Positions 9,401 to 17,150 of a DNA stretch of 64,000 nt are shown here, in pieces. The stretch comes from Anaerotignum propionicum. Its GTDB lineage: Bacteria; Bacillota; Clostridia; Lachnospirales; Anaerotignaceae. The stretch lies in contig NZ_JANGAD010000004.1 of NCBI RefSeq assembly GCF_024461735.1, forward strand, positions 218,414 through 282,413. Direction: 5' to 3'. The notes beneath the pieces are model-generated. The model did no database searches, was not told the origin of the DNA, and saw nothing but the letters and a program-made list of their open reading frames with translations. The position numbers and the translations under genes were made by a program. Within the stretch, counting starts at the first letter, position 1; each line of letters begins with the position of its first letter.

Positions 9401-9546
9401 TCGGCGGATTTGCGGGATTATTGTTACAGGGAATGACGGACCATATTTGGTTTGACTATAGTATAGTTTTGCTATTCTGGTGCTTTATGGGTATTGGTAT
9501 GGCAAGCGTGAGAGTGGGTGAAAAGCAGTGGCAGAGAGAAAAATAA
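6409..9546 (+). CDS. MurJ-type flippase fused to O-antigen ligase/Wzy-like membrane protein
   Basis: One 1045-residue reading frame carrying two membrane proteins. Residues 1 to about 520 are a MurJ/MviN lipid II flippase-family domain with many transmembrane helices (VGKVLGLMREQFLAANYG, LQSLDEFNVPA, ALIYERGAFNA). After a short basic linker (RNRGKSDSMDNHNRRRK), residues from about 630 form an O-antigen ligase/Wzy-like domain (FNNPNVLGEYL, TGIGVDAFNQVYP, YHVHNLFLQEFIELGILGF). The ATG at 6409 follows AGGAG; an upstream TTG-type start is less likely. An internal in-frame ATG at 8032 has AGAGAGGA nine bases before it, so the second half may also be made separately. First gene of a tight operon of surface-polymer genes. 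Confidence 0.88.
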   Translation: MSQKGNQAVKAVSFMMMITLVGKVLGLMREQFLAANYGLGMEAAAFMLASRIPRTFFDAVFASAISASFIPIFNEYLQKKGKAEAFSLANRFVTLITVVTFVLMVFGIIFAEQFVWLFAVGFDNEAAQLCASLARMLFPTILFTAIAFSFVGILQSLDEFNVPAAISVASNAIIILYYIFFNEKYGIYGLTAAFLIGWAMQAFIQIPSLQKKGYWYRPDFHFRDEGLKKIGKLMLPVMIATWVQPINFMINCRFASQLSNGKQSVSVLDYANNLYTIIVGVFVLAIANLIFPKLSRISSGENQEEFGITVKATLRSMMFLLIPMMVGIMALSYPLVALIYERGAFNAEGTRLTSTALFFFSLGMIGYGIQTILSRAFYANQDGKTPFYSGVVSVVVNAILCKLLLEPMGVGGLALAAAASSTVAAVMLLVPTVKQYPEIIDKKLIIGLGKMALSAGIMLVFVLSSFRFLEARVGMRLIGRVLVLGIPVAIGGTAYMLLSFALGIEEAKMVFSLLGKFRNRGKSDSMDNHNRRRKEQRGYIRMFQRISWIIEDSFCFRVIEKIITTVVHLWMGSLVYACYSKVSVGIGNAFWQSGILGFFRGNWDASLGTWHGRIPRAWHRLTVLSGKAVKEKRNTLAIAFGESFFLRVFNQNFIILCLCAIVFAIPILPTMLLALLCFGTLGLYGINLFLGRIRVQRTSLVSIFLGLFGICLIYGSFTSYHFPRALQVMAIFLLFMSMFFVAKDCIDTEEKLDFVIFVMISTGVLIALYAVYQYVVGVEMDAAWVDAESFNIQTRAYGTFNNPNVLGEYLILIGSLAAGMLWKVRNWLGRFFYLGCFGVICLGLLATNSRGAMLGLMLSAGLFVLLAERRLIPLGLAGLVAMPFVLPASLWARLASSITMSDSSSQYRLSIYRAGGEIVKHYWATGIGVDAFNQVYPLFSFEAANAYHVHNLFLQEFIELGILGFVILIVLFLFFFQKLYGSMVRVPKRFHMLLAAFFGGFAGLLLQGMTDHIWFDYSIVLLFWCFMGIGMASVRVGEKQWQREK

Positions 9547-10640
9547 AAGTATTCCATGTTTTGACTGACCGTAATATTGGTGGAGCAGGAAGATGGCTGC
9601 TGAACTATCTGAAGCATCATAATAGGGATAAGTTTGACGTTTGGGTGGTTTTGCCTGACGACAGCGCCCTTTATGCTGCAGTGACTGCATTGGATGTGGC
9701 AGTGATTCCCATGAAAGAAATGGATGACAAATCCTTTGATAAAAAGGCACAAAAGCCTCTTTATGATTTATTTAAGGAAGAAAAACCGGATATTGTTCAT
9801 ACCCATGCCAGTTTGTCAGCAAGAATAGCGGCAAAGCAAGCCAAGGTTCCTAAAATTATTAATACAAAGCATTGTATGGAAGGGGAACCGGGCTCTCTAG
9901 GGAAAAAAATTGCAAGAAGAACCCTGAACAAGTTATACAGCCACACCATTATTGCTGTAAGTAAAGCAGTAAAGCATAGTATGATTGCCGGTGGAACGGA
10001 CCCCAAGCAGATTGTGGTTATTTATAACGGCATTGACGCCATTGAGCCAATTTCTTCGGCAGAAAGATGGGAGATTCTATCAAACTATGGGGGGGATCCT
10101 CTGAAAAAAGCTGTTGGCATTGTGGCAAGGCTGGAAGAGGTGAAGGATCATAAGACTTTTTTTCTGGCGGTTCAGGAAATTTTAAGTCATCGACAGGATT
10201 TTGCCTTTTATATTATTGGTGATGGCAGTTTGAGAGCCTCCTTGGAGGATGAAGCAAAGGAATTGGGAATTTTAGACCATGTTTTCTTTACAGGCTTTGT
10301 AAAGGATGTGGAAAAAATAGAGGCTGCATTGGATCTGAACGTAATTACGTCGAAGCAAGAGGCGCTCTGCTTATCGGTGATTGAATCTATGAGCGTGGGA
10401 ATACCTGCTGTGGGTACAGACAGTGGCGGCGTGAATGAAGTGATCCGTCATGGTGAAAATGGCTATCTTGTTTCCGTAGGGGATTGGAAGGCATTGGCTG
10501 AAAGGATTACCGAGGTTTTTGAGGATGAAGAAAATTATCAAAAGCTTGCAGTTCATGCCAAAGCTTGGGCAAGAGAGAACTTTACTGCCCGGAAAATGAC
10601 GTCTAGAATTGAGCGGCTCTATTTGGAGGAAAGAAAATGA
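9528..10640 (+). CDS. Glycosyltransferase family 4 protein
   Basis: Retaining GT-B glycosyltransferase, cytoplasmic, 370 residues. N-terminal acceptor domain with the GGAGRWLLNYL loop and DIVHTHASLSARIAA. C-terminal sugar-nucleotide domain with VGIVARLEEVKDHKTF, IIGDGSLRASLE, and the EX7E motif in EALCLSVIESMSVGIPAVGTDSGGVNE. The GTG at 9528 overlaps the previous gene by 19 bp and the next gene starts within its stop codon. The position suggests it adds a sugar to the lipid-linked polymer unit exported by the MurJ-like protein. Confidence 0.9.
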   Translation: MAERKIKVFHVLTDRNIGGAGRWLLNYLKHHNRDKFDVWVVLPDDSALYAAVTALDVAVIPMKEMDDKSFDKKAQKPLYDLFKEEKPDIVHTHASLSARIAAKQAKVPKIINTKHCMEGEPGSLGKKIARRTLNKLYSHTIIAVSKAVKHSMIAGGTDPKQIVVIYNGIDAIEPISSAERWEILSNYGGDPLKKAVGIVARLEEVKDHKTFFLAVQEILSHRQDFAFYIIGDGSLRASLEDEAKELGILDHVFFTGFVKDVEKIEAALDLNVITSKQEALCLSVIESMSVGIPAVGTDSGGVNEVIRHGENGYLVSVGDWKALAERITEVFEDEENYQKLAVHAKAWARENFTARKMTSRIERLYLEERK

Positions 10641-11122
10641 AGAAAAACAGAAAACTATTTGGGATATTCAATATTGTGGATATCATTTTGATTCTGCTTA
10701 TCATTATTGCAGGGATTATTGGAGTTAAGCTATTTATGGGCGGTGGAAAACAGGACACTTCTGCCACAAAAACTTATACTTACGTTGTAGAGGGAAGAGA
10801 AGTTCTATCGGAAACGGCCAAGGCGCCTGTGATTGACGGTAAAGTTTTTAACAGTTCCACTGGTGCTTATTTGGGCGTTGCCAAAGAGGTTACCTCCGAA
10901 CCCTATACGGAAGTGATTTTCAGCAAGGAAACAGGCGCGTATCAGAAACTGCCTGTGGAAGGATATAGCAATATCGCCTTAACTGTGGAAGGTAACGGTA
11001 CGGAAACAGAGAAGGATATTACCGTGGAGGGTACAACGGTAAAGGTTGGTATGGAGTTAAATGTAAAGGGCAAGGGGTACGCATTTAAGGGTATTGTTGT
11101 CGAAGTAAGGGACGGTGAATAA
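10637..11122 (+). CDS. DUF4330 family membrane-anchored protein (copy 1)
   Basis: 161 residues: short basic start, FNIVDIILILLIIIAGI transmembrane segment (about 12-33), then an extracytoplasmic beta-rich domain. The NIVDI motif followed by one helix is typical of DUF4330, whose function is unknown. It overlaps the preceding glycosyltransferase by 4 bp (ATGA) and is followed after 2 bp by a second, diverged copy of the family, which ties both to surface-polymer synthesis or export. Confidence 0.8.
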   Translation: MKKNRKLFGIFNIVDIILILLIIIAGIIGVKLFMGGGKQDTSATKTYTYVVEGREVLSETAKAPVIDGKVFNSSTGAYLGVAKEVTSEPYTEVIFSKETGAYQKLPVEGYSNIALTVEGNGTETEKDITVEGTTVKVGMELNVKGKGYAFKGIVVEVRDGE

Positions 11123-11124
11123 GG

Positions 11125-11601
11125 ATGGCCAAAAGAAGACCGAATATCGTAGATATACTGATTATACTAACTTTAGTGGCTGTGGTTGCTTTAGCCGTTC
11201 TGAAGACTGGTGTCATTAATCGGGTGGAATCCTCAGGGGTTGATGAAGAGGCGGAGAAAACCACATATACCGCTTTTATTGATAAGGTGCGTATGCCTAC
11301 GGTGAAAGCACTTCATGAAGGTGATTTAATATTTGATGATAAGACAGGAATTTGCATCGGTGAAATCAAGGGAATTGAGTACTCTCCTTTGTTTTATAAT
11401 TTGCCCGATGGCAATGGCGGTGTGGTTCGTGCCCAATATCCTGATTATTATAGAGTGAAAATGACCATTGATGGCTCTGTGATGGAAAAAGAAGATGGAT
11501 ATTTTGTGGATGGTGTGGTTGAGCTTAAGGTAAACTCTGAAATGGATGTTTTTACAAAGTATGCAAAGCCTACAATCAAGGTTACAAATATTGAAATGTG
11601 A
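11125..11601 (+). CDS. DUF4330 family membrane-anchored protein (copy 2)
   Basis: 158 residues with the same plan as the neighbour: RRPNIVDILIILTLVAVVALAVL membrane segment at the N terminus, then an outside domain (TTYTAFIDKVRMPTVKAL, DKTGICIGEI). GGTGA lies just before the ATG. The two copies are clearly diverged in the outer domain, so they may form a hetero-complex rather than be redundant (inference). Translationally coupled to the next gene. Confidence 0.8.
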   Translation: MAKRRPNIVDILIILTLVAVVALAVLKTGVINRVESSGVDEEAEKTTYTAFIDKVRMPTVKALHEGDLIFDDKTGICIGEIKGIEYSPLFYNLPDGNGGVVRAQYPDYYRVKMTIDGSVMEKEDGYFVDGVVELKVNSEMDVFTKYAKPTIKVTNIEM

Positions 11602-11615
11602 CAGGCGGGGTGGAT

Positions 11616-13859
11616 ATGAATTACAAAATATTAATGGCTTTAATGGGTCTGGAAATCGGCGGCGCGGAAACCCATGTGGTTGAGCTGTCAAAGGAATTGA
11701 AAAAGCAAGGATATGATATCATTGTGGCCTCCAATGGTGGTGTTTACGAAAAAGAATTGGAAGAGGTTGGGATTAAGCATTATAAAGTACCCATGCATCA
11801 GCGAAACGTATTTAAGATGATTAAATCCTATTTTCTACTGAAAAAAATCATTCGCAAGGAAAAAGTGGATATTGTTCATTCTCATGCAAGAATTCCGGGT
11901 TTTATCTGTGGATTGCTATTTAAAAAAGAGAAATTTACCTTTGTGACGTCAGCTCACTGGGTTTTCTATACAGGGATGGGATTGAAATATTTGACTAACT
12001 GGGGTCAAAAGGTTGTTGCAGTCAGTGAGGATATTCGCAGATATTTAATCGAAAATTATCATGTGCGCAATGAAGATATTTTTGTTACCATTAATGGGAT
12101 TGATACAGAAAAGTTTTCACCCCAAACGGATGGCAGTAAAGTGCGAAAGGAATTTTCCTTAAAGGAGGAAGACCCTACTTTAGTTTATGTAAGCCGTATG
12201 GATGAAAGCCGTGCGTTGGTTGCAAGACAGCTCATATCCCTTGCACCTCAGCTTGCCCAGGCCATTCCCGGCCTTCGTATGATTATTGTTGGCGGCGGCG
12301 ATGTTTATAATGAGCTGTTGGAAAAGAGCAAAGAAGCAAATAAGCAAATAGGGGCAAACTGTATTACCATGACAGGTGCAAGAACAGATATAAATGAGCT
12401 GGTAGCCGTTGGGGACGTTTTTGTTGGTGTCAGCCGTGCGGCATTGGAAGCCATGGCTGGGGAAAAAACCACAATCGTTGCAGGTAACGAAGGTTATATT
12501 GGCATTTTCGGACGGGATAAGCTAGAGCTTGCCCAAGAAAATAATTTCTGCTGTCGTGGATGTGAATTATCTACAGAAAAACAATTGTATCAAGATGTGG
12601 TTTATGCCTTTAACCAGATGTCCCCAGAACAGCGTCAGCAGGCGGGGGCTTATGGCAGGGAGGTTATTTTCCAATACTATTCCGTTACAAAAATGGCTCT
12701 GGATTGTGTGAAGGCTTATGAAAGAGCTTGGAAGGAAATGCATACACCTCAGTATCATGTAGTTATGAGCGGTTATTATGGCTTTAACAATACAGGTGAT
12801 GAGGCAATTATGATTTCCATGCACAAAAATATTCAGCAAATGGGTGACAACTACCACATTACTGTGCTTTCCAATAATCCTGTAGGCACCAGAGAAAAGT
12901 ACGGCATTGAAGCTGTGTACCGTTTTGGATTTTGGGAGGTTTTACGTGCAGTGCGGGACTGTGATGTTTTGCTAAGCGGCGGTGGCTCATTATTGCAGGA
13001 TAGCACCAGCACCCGATCCTTAATGTATTATCTTTCCATTACCGTTGCAGCAAAGCTTATGGGTAAAAGAGTGATGCTTTATGCCAACGGCATTGGCCCT
13101 GTTTCAGGAAAAAGAAACAGGCGGTTGGTAAAACAGGTGGTGAATCGTGCGGATTTGATTACCCTCAGAGAGGAAAATTCCTACGATGAACTTCTTTCCA
13201 TGGGGGTCAATCCCAAAAAGTGTTTTGTGACTGCTGACCCTGTATTTACCATGGAAAGCATTACAAAGGATGAAGCAAAAAGTCTTCTGGAAGCAGAAGG
13301 TATTCCGTTAGACAAACCTTTGGTTGTGGTTTCTGTGCGTAACTGGCGGGAGATGGATCGGTTTATTGATCGTTTTGCTAAGCTGTGTGATACCATTATT
13401 GAGAAATACGATAGAACCATTGTTTTTTTGGCTATGCAGATGCCCAATGACATTACGGTAAGTGAAAAGGTTCGCAAAAAAATGAAGCAAAATGCTTATA
13501 TTCTTCATAATAACTATTCTCCCTATGAAGTGATGGGGATCATTAGTTTATCAAACTTTATTTTGAGCATGCGTCTACACACACTGATATTTGCGGCACG
13601 GCAAAAGGTACCCTTGATTGGGTTTATTTATGACCCTAAAATTGAGTATTATTTGGAGAAGCTGGAAATGCCCAGTGGCGGGAAGTTAAAGGAATTTGAT
13701 ATGGATAAAACACTGGAAATGGTGGATGATATTATCCATAACAGAGAAAAGTATATTGAGATTTTAGAAGAGAAAGAAGCATTGCTGGAAGGGCAGGCGC
13801 ACCAGAATGAGCAGTATCTTGCGAAGCTTTTGCGGCACGGAAGAGGGCGAAAAAAATGA
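11616..13859 (+). CDS. csaB: Bifunctional protein: GT4 glycosyltransferase fused to CsaB-type polysaccharide pyruvyl transferase
   Basis: A 747-residue fusion. Residues 1-375 are a GT4 glycosyltransferase (GLEIGGAETHVVELSKEL, DIVHSHARIPG, NGIDTEKFSP). Residues about 380-740 are CsaB-like (GYYGFNNTGDEAI, LLSGGGSLLQDSTS, YANGIGPVSG, SMRLHTLIFAA, PLIGFIYDPK). CsaB transfers pyruvate from PEP to a secondary wall-polymer sugar, the ketal recognised by SLH domains. I start at the ATG at 11616 with GGGGTGG upstream; a GTG six codons earlier overlaps the previous stop. In the GT half the EX7E region (RAALEAMAGEKTTIVAGNEG) is atypical. The next gene overlaps by 4 bp. Confidence 0.88.
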   Translation: MNYKILMALMGLEIGGAETHVVELSKELKKQGYDIIVASNGGVYEKELEEVGIKHYKVPMHQRNVFKMIKSYFLLKKIIRKEKVDIVHSHARIPGFICGLLFKKEKFTFVTSAHWVFYTGMGLKYLTNWGQKVVAVSEDIRRYLIENYHVRNEDIFVTINGIDTEKFSPQTDGSKVRKEFSLKEEDPTLVYVSRMDESRALVARQLISLAPQLAQAIPGLRMIIVGGGDVYNELLEKSKEANKQIGANCITMTGARTDINELVAVGDVFVGVSRAALEAMAGEKTTIVAGNEGYIGIFGRDKLELAQENNFCCRGCELSTEKQLYQDVVYAFNQMSPEQRQQAGAYGREVIFQYYSVTKMALDCVKAYERAWKEMHTPQYHVVMSGYYGFNNTGDEAIMISMHKNIQQMGDNYHITVLSNNPVGTREKYGIEAVYRFGFWEVLRAVRDCDVLLSGGGSLLQDSTSTRSLMYYLSITVAAKLMGKRVMLYANGIGPVSGKRNRRLVKQVVNRADLITLREENSYDELLSMGVNPKKCFVTADPVFTMESITKDEAKSLLEAEGIPLDKPLVVVSVRNWREMDRFIDRFAKLCDTIIEKYDRTIVFLAMQMPNDITVSEKVRKKMKQNAYILHNNYSPYEVMGIISLSNFILSMRLHTLIFAARQKVPLIGFIYDPKIEYYLEKLEMPSGGKLKEFDMDKTLEMVDDIIHNREKYIEILEEKEALLEGQAHQNEQYLAKLLRHGRGRKK

Positions 13860-14587
13860 GGAAATTGACACAGGTTTTAAATGTACCCTTTGATGCGGTA
13901 ACGATGAAAGAAGCCATAGCAAGGGTAAAAATTCTTTTAAATACCGAGGGGCAGTATTTTATCTGTACACCAAACCCTGAGATTGTGATGGAAGCTCAGA
14001 AGGATCAGGAGCTTATGTCCATTTTGCGGGAAGCGGATATGGTTGTACCTGATGGAATTGGCGTAGTTTGGGCTTCAAAATACAGCTCTATTCGTTTGAA
14101 GGAGCGGGTGGCAGGGTATGACTTGACCCAAAATCTTTTCTCTGAATTGGCAGGAACGGATCATACCTTTTACTTTTTTGGCGGATCCCCCGGTGTTGCG
14201 GCGGAAGCGGCAAGAAGAATGACAAGGAAATACCCTGGGTTGAAGATTGTTGGCATTCACAATGGATACTTTGATGGAAAAGAAGAAAAAAAGATAATTC
14301 ATGACATAAAAAAACTATCTCCGTCCATACTGTTAGTAGGACTGGGAGCGCCCAAACAAGAAAAATGGATATATGAAAATATGCGTCTTTTTGGAGCTAG
14401 AGTTTCCATTGGCGTGGGCGGCAGCTTTGATGTAATGGCAGGAAATGTAAAGCGGGCACCAAAGGTATTTCAAAAGCTTGGTTTGGAATGGTTTTACCGC
14501 CTGATTACACAACCCACCAGATGGCGCAGAATGATGCGCTTGCCAATTTTTGCTTTCACAGTCCTGAAAATGAGGAAGCGGAGATAA
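13856..14587 (+). CDS. tagA: WecB/TagA/CpsF family glycosyltransferase
   Basis: GT26 enzyme adding N-acetylmannosamine or a related sugar to undecaprenyl-PP-GlcNAc, an early committed step of teichoic-acid-like polymers. 243 residues. Motifs TPNPEIVMEAQ (about 40-50), VPDGIGVVWASK (about 62-73), FFGGSPGVA and GLGAPKQEKWI are all present. It starts inside the stop of the csaB fusion and is the last enzyme of the operon. With the MurJ/ligase, GT4 and CsaB genes it supports a pyruvylated secondary cell-wall polymer pathway. Confidence 0.92.
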   Translation: MRKLTQVLNVPFDAVTMKEAIARVKILLNTEGQYFICTPNPEIVMEAQKDQELMSILREADMVVPDGIGVVWASKYSSIRLKERVAGYDLTQNLFSELAGTDHTFYFFGGSPGVAAEAARRMTRKYPGLKIVGIHNGYFDGKEEKKIIHDIKKLSPSILLVGLGAPKQEKWIYENMRLFGARVSIGVGGSFDVMAGNVKRAPKVFQKLGLEWFYRLITQPTRWRRMMRLPIFAFTVLKMRKRR

Positions 14588-14591
14588 TGTT

Positions 14592-15446
14592 ATGTATGAA
14601 AAGAAAATAGAGGATATTGTATTAAGTATTTGCGGAACACTGCTTATGGCCATTGGCATTCAATGCTTTTTAGAGCCGGCACATTTGGTTGCCGGGGGTG
14701 TAACAGGTATCGGTATTATGCTCAATGCTTTTACTTCAGCACAGCTTGGATTCCCCACGCCCCTTTGGTTGGTAAATGCTGTATTGAACCTTCCTCTTTT
14801 TCTTGCGGCTTGGAAAATGCAGGGAGGTCGATTTGTTGGAAAAACAATTTTGACCTCTCTTTTATTTTCATTAATGCTTTTTTTGGTGCAGGATATTACC
14901 TTTTATACAGGCGATTATATGATATCATCAGTGTACGGCGGTACGTTAGTGGGAATAGGAATTGGTTTAGTTTTACGCTGTGGCGGAACGACAGGTGGGG
15001 TTGATTTAGCCGCATACTTAATGCAGAGAATTTGGCCAAGACCTTCCATTTCAAAAAAAATATTTATAATGGATGCAGTGGTTATATCGGCAGGTATGCT
15101 TATGTTTGGCGGTATCAGCGGTTTGTACGCCATACTCTCTGTCTTTATAACCGAAAGATGTACGAAATGGGTATTAGAGGGTGGAGATGTAGTACGGGCT
15201 GCAATTGTCATCTCAGAAGATGCACAAGAAATAGCCTGTGTTTTAAACCTAAGATTAGCAAGGGATGCGGCGAAATTTTGTGGAAAAGGAAACCTTGGTG
15301 CCGACGAACGGGGAATTCTGTTTTGTATCTTTTCCCAAAAAGAGATTCAAGGAGCCAAAAGCATTATCATGAATATTGACAGAAATGCGATTTTGCTTGT
15401 TACCGATATTCGGGAAGTTTTAGGGGAGGGCATGATGCAAAAGTAA
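14592..15446 (+). CDS. YitT family membrane protein
   Basis: 284 residues: about five transmembrane helices in the first 190 residues (GTLLMAIGIQCFLEPAHLVAGG, GTLVGIGIGLVLRCGGTTGGVD) and a cytoplasmic DUF2179 domain at the C terminus (FCGKGNLGADERGILFCIFS). The function of the YitT family is unknown. It starts 4 bp after tagA, so it is in the same transcript, and is followed by a terminator-like hairpin. Confidence 0.88.
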   Translation: MYEKKIEDIVLSICGTLLMAIGIQCFLEPAHLVAGGVTGIGIMLNAFTSAQLGFPTPLWLVNAVLNLPLFLAAWKMQGGRFVGKTILTSLLFSLMLFLVQDITFYTGDYMISSVYGGTLVGIGIGLVLRCGGTTGGVDLAAYLMQRIWPRPSISKKIFIMDAVVISAGMLMFGGISGLYAILSVFITERCTKWVLEGGDVVRAAIVISEDAQEIACVLNLRLARDAAKFCGKGNLGADERGILFCIFSQKEIQGAKSIIMNIDRNAILLVTDIREVLGEGMMQK

Positions 15447-15529
15447 AAAATAACAGTAAAAATTCGTTTTTATTGTATCCGTTTCGGTACAAAAATTGAG
15501 CGTCTCAGACAGTTTAAATAAAAAAAACT

Positions 15530-15580
15530 ATCTCTTTTTATGTAAAATTTAAATACAAAGAGATTTTGTATGTTTTTTTT
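15530..15580 (+). terminator. Putative terminator after yitT
   Basis: 8-bp stem ATCTCTTT / AAAGAGAT (15530-15537, 15557-15564) with a large AT-rich loop, then a T8 run at 15573-15580. Confidence 0.55.
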
Positions 15581-15747
15581 GCAATTTCTCTTTATTTTTT
15601 TGTGATTATGTTATAAAATAGGATTAGGCTATTTTATCAATAGATGAAATGGTATCTTTTCGGCATATTTAACAGTCTTTATGTTACCCAAAGGCTGATG
15701 TATCAGGATAAAGAGAAATAAAAATACTAATTTGAGGAGAGAGGGCA
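15581..15747 (+). promoter_or_regulatory. Upstream region of the CdaR-like gene
   Basis: AT-rich DNA with a TATAAAAT at 15612-15619 that could be a -10 element; no good -35 is seen. A 7-bp inverted repeat AAAATAG / CTATTTT overlaps and follows it (about 15615-15636). GGAGAGAGGG precedes the ATG at 15748. The promoter is inferred from position. Confidence 0.35.
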
Positions 15748-16839
15748 ATGATTTCCAATCAGATTTTGCAAAGCACAATTGATGGTTTAAAGAACATCAC
15801 CCGTAAGGAACTAAGCGTGGTGGAAAAAGAAGGAAAAGTTATCGCCACAACCGAGGAAAACATGATTGGACGGCAGATTGATGCTGTGGAGAATTTTATC
15901 AGCTCCCCTGCAGAAAGTCAGTTGATTTTGGGCTATCAATATTTCAAAATCTATGACAATGGTGTGCCCGAGTATGTAATTCAGGTAAAGGGTGAGGATG
16001 AGGCCGGTTACCAGATTGGTAAAATTGCCTCTTTCCAAATTCAGAGCTTGCTGGTGGCTTACAAAGAAAGATATGACAAAGACAATTTTATCAAGAACTT
16101 GTTGCTCGATAATCTGCTTTTGGTGGATATCTACAGCCGTGCGAAAAAGCTACATATCGAAAACAATGTTCACCGTATTGTATATTTGATTGAAACAAAT
16201 ATCGATAAGGAAATGAATGTAGTTGAGATTGTGAGAAGTGTTTTCCCTGCAAAGACTAAGGATTTTGTGACAGCTGTGGATGAACACAGTATTATTTTGG
16301 TAAAAGAATTGAAAGACAAGGAATCTGCTGATGATATTGACCGTTTTGCCAAGAGCGTTGAGGAAACTTTAAATGCCGAAACAAACAGTCGTGTTTATAT
16401 TTCCAGCGGTACTATTGTGGGTGATTTGAAAGATGTTTCCCGTTCTTATAAAGAAGCTAAAATGGCTTTGGAAGTAGGCAAAATCTTTGAGACTGATAAG
16501 TTTATTGTAAATTATGAAAAGCTTGGAATTGGCCGTCTGATTTATCAGCTGCCTTTGCCCCTTTGCCGTATGTTTATCAAGGAAGTTCTCCATGGTTTAA
16601 CAATGGACGATTTTGATGACGAAACCTTGGCAACGGTGAACAAATTCTTTGAAAATAACCTGAATGTATCTGAAACAAGCCGTCAGCTGTATATTCATAG
16701 AAATACCTTGGTTTACAGATTAGATAAGCTTCAGAAGATGACAGGGTTGGATTTAAGAAATTTTGATGATGCAATTATTTTCAAGATTACCTTAATGGTA
16801 AGTAAATATATGATTTATATGGATAAGATGGTTTATTGA
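15748..16839 (+). CDS. CdaR/PucR-type helix-turn-helix regulator
   Basis: 363 residues. The N-terminal about 120 residues resemble the putative sugar-diacid recognition domain of CdaR (KNITRKELSVVEKEGKVIATT, QIGKIASFQIQ). The middle is a GGDEF-like region, and the C terminus is the PucR-type HTH (NLNVSETSRQLYIHRNTLVYRLDKLQKMTG, roughly 303-332). The ligand is unknown. It stands alone between two terminators, directly before ftsEX. Its position does not reveal its target genes. Confidence 0.85.
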   Translation: MISNQILQSTIDGLKNITRKELSVVEKEGKVIATTEENMIGRQIDAVENFISSPAESQLILGYQYFKIYDNGVPEYVIQVKGEDEAGYQIGKIASFQIQSLLVAYKERYDKDNFIKNLLLDNLLLVDIYSRAKKLHIENNVHRIVYLIETNIDKEMNVVEIVRSVFPAKTKDFVTAVDEHSIILVKELKDKESADDIDRFAKSVEETLNAETNSRVYISSGTIVGDLKDVSRSYKEAKMALEVGKIFETDKFIVNYEKLGIGRLIYQLPLPLCRMFIKEVLHGLTMDDFDDETLATVNKFFENNLNVSETSRQLYIHRNTLVYRLDKLQKMTGLDLRNFDDAIIFKITLMVSKYMIYMDKMVY

Positions 16840-16863
16840 TTTAAAACAAGATTCTGAACGAAG

Positions 16864-16912
16864 AGCAGATAGTTTTCCATTGGAGATGTTGGGGAGCTAT
16901 CTGCTTTTATAT
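16864..16912 (+). terminator. Terminator after the CdaR-like gene
   Basis: 9-bp perfect stem AGCAGATAG / CTATCTGCT (16864-16872, 16897-16905) followed by TTTTATATTT. Confidence 0.75.
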
Positions 16913-17035
16913 TTATTTGGAAGAAAATATCTATTTTTAATGTCAAGTTTAAATTTGACTGAGGCGTATTATAAGAAAAACATCCTTATTAACAAATTTT
17001 TAATAATTTCCAAGAAGTCGAATGGTGGTTTAGGG

Positions 17036-17064
17036 TTGTTCGTATAGGCGTTTTATGCTATACT
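17036..17064 (+). promoter_or_regulatory. Promoter of ftsEX
   Basis: TTGTTC (17036-17041), 17-bp spacer, TATACT (17059-17064), 87 bp before the ftsE start. Confidence 0.65.
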
Positions 17065-17150
17065 TTAGAATGCATTGTAAGGAAAAATGACGAAATATGA
17101 AATATTTGTTCATATTTTTTAAAATTTACGGAAGAAAGGAAGATACGTTA

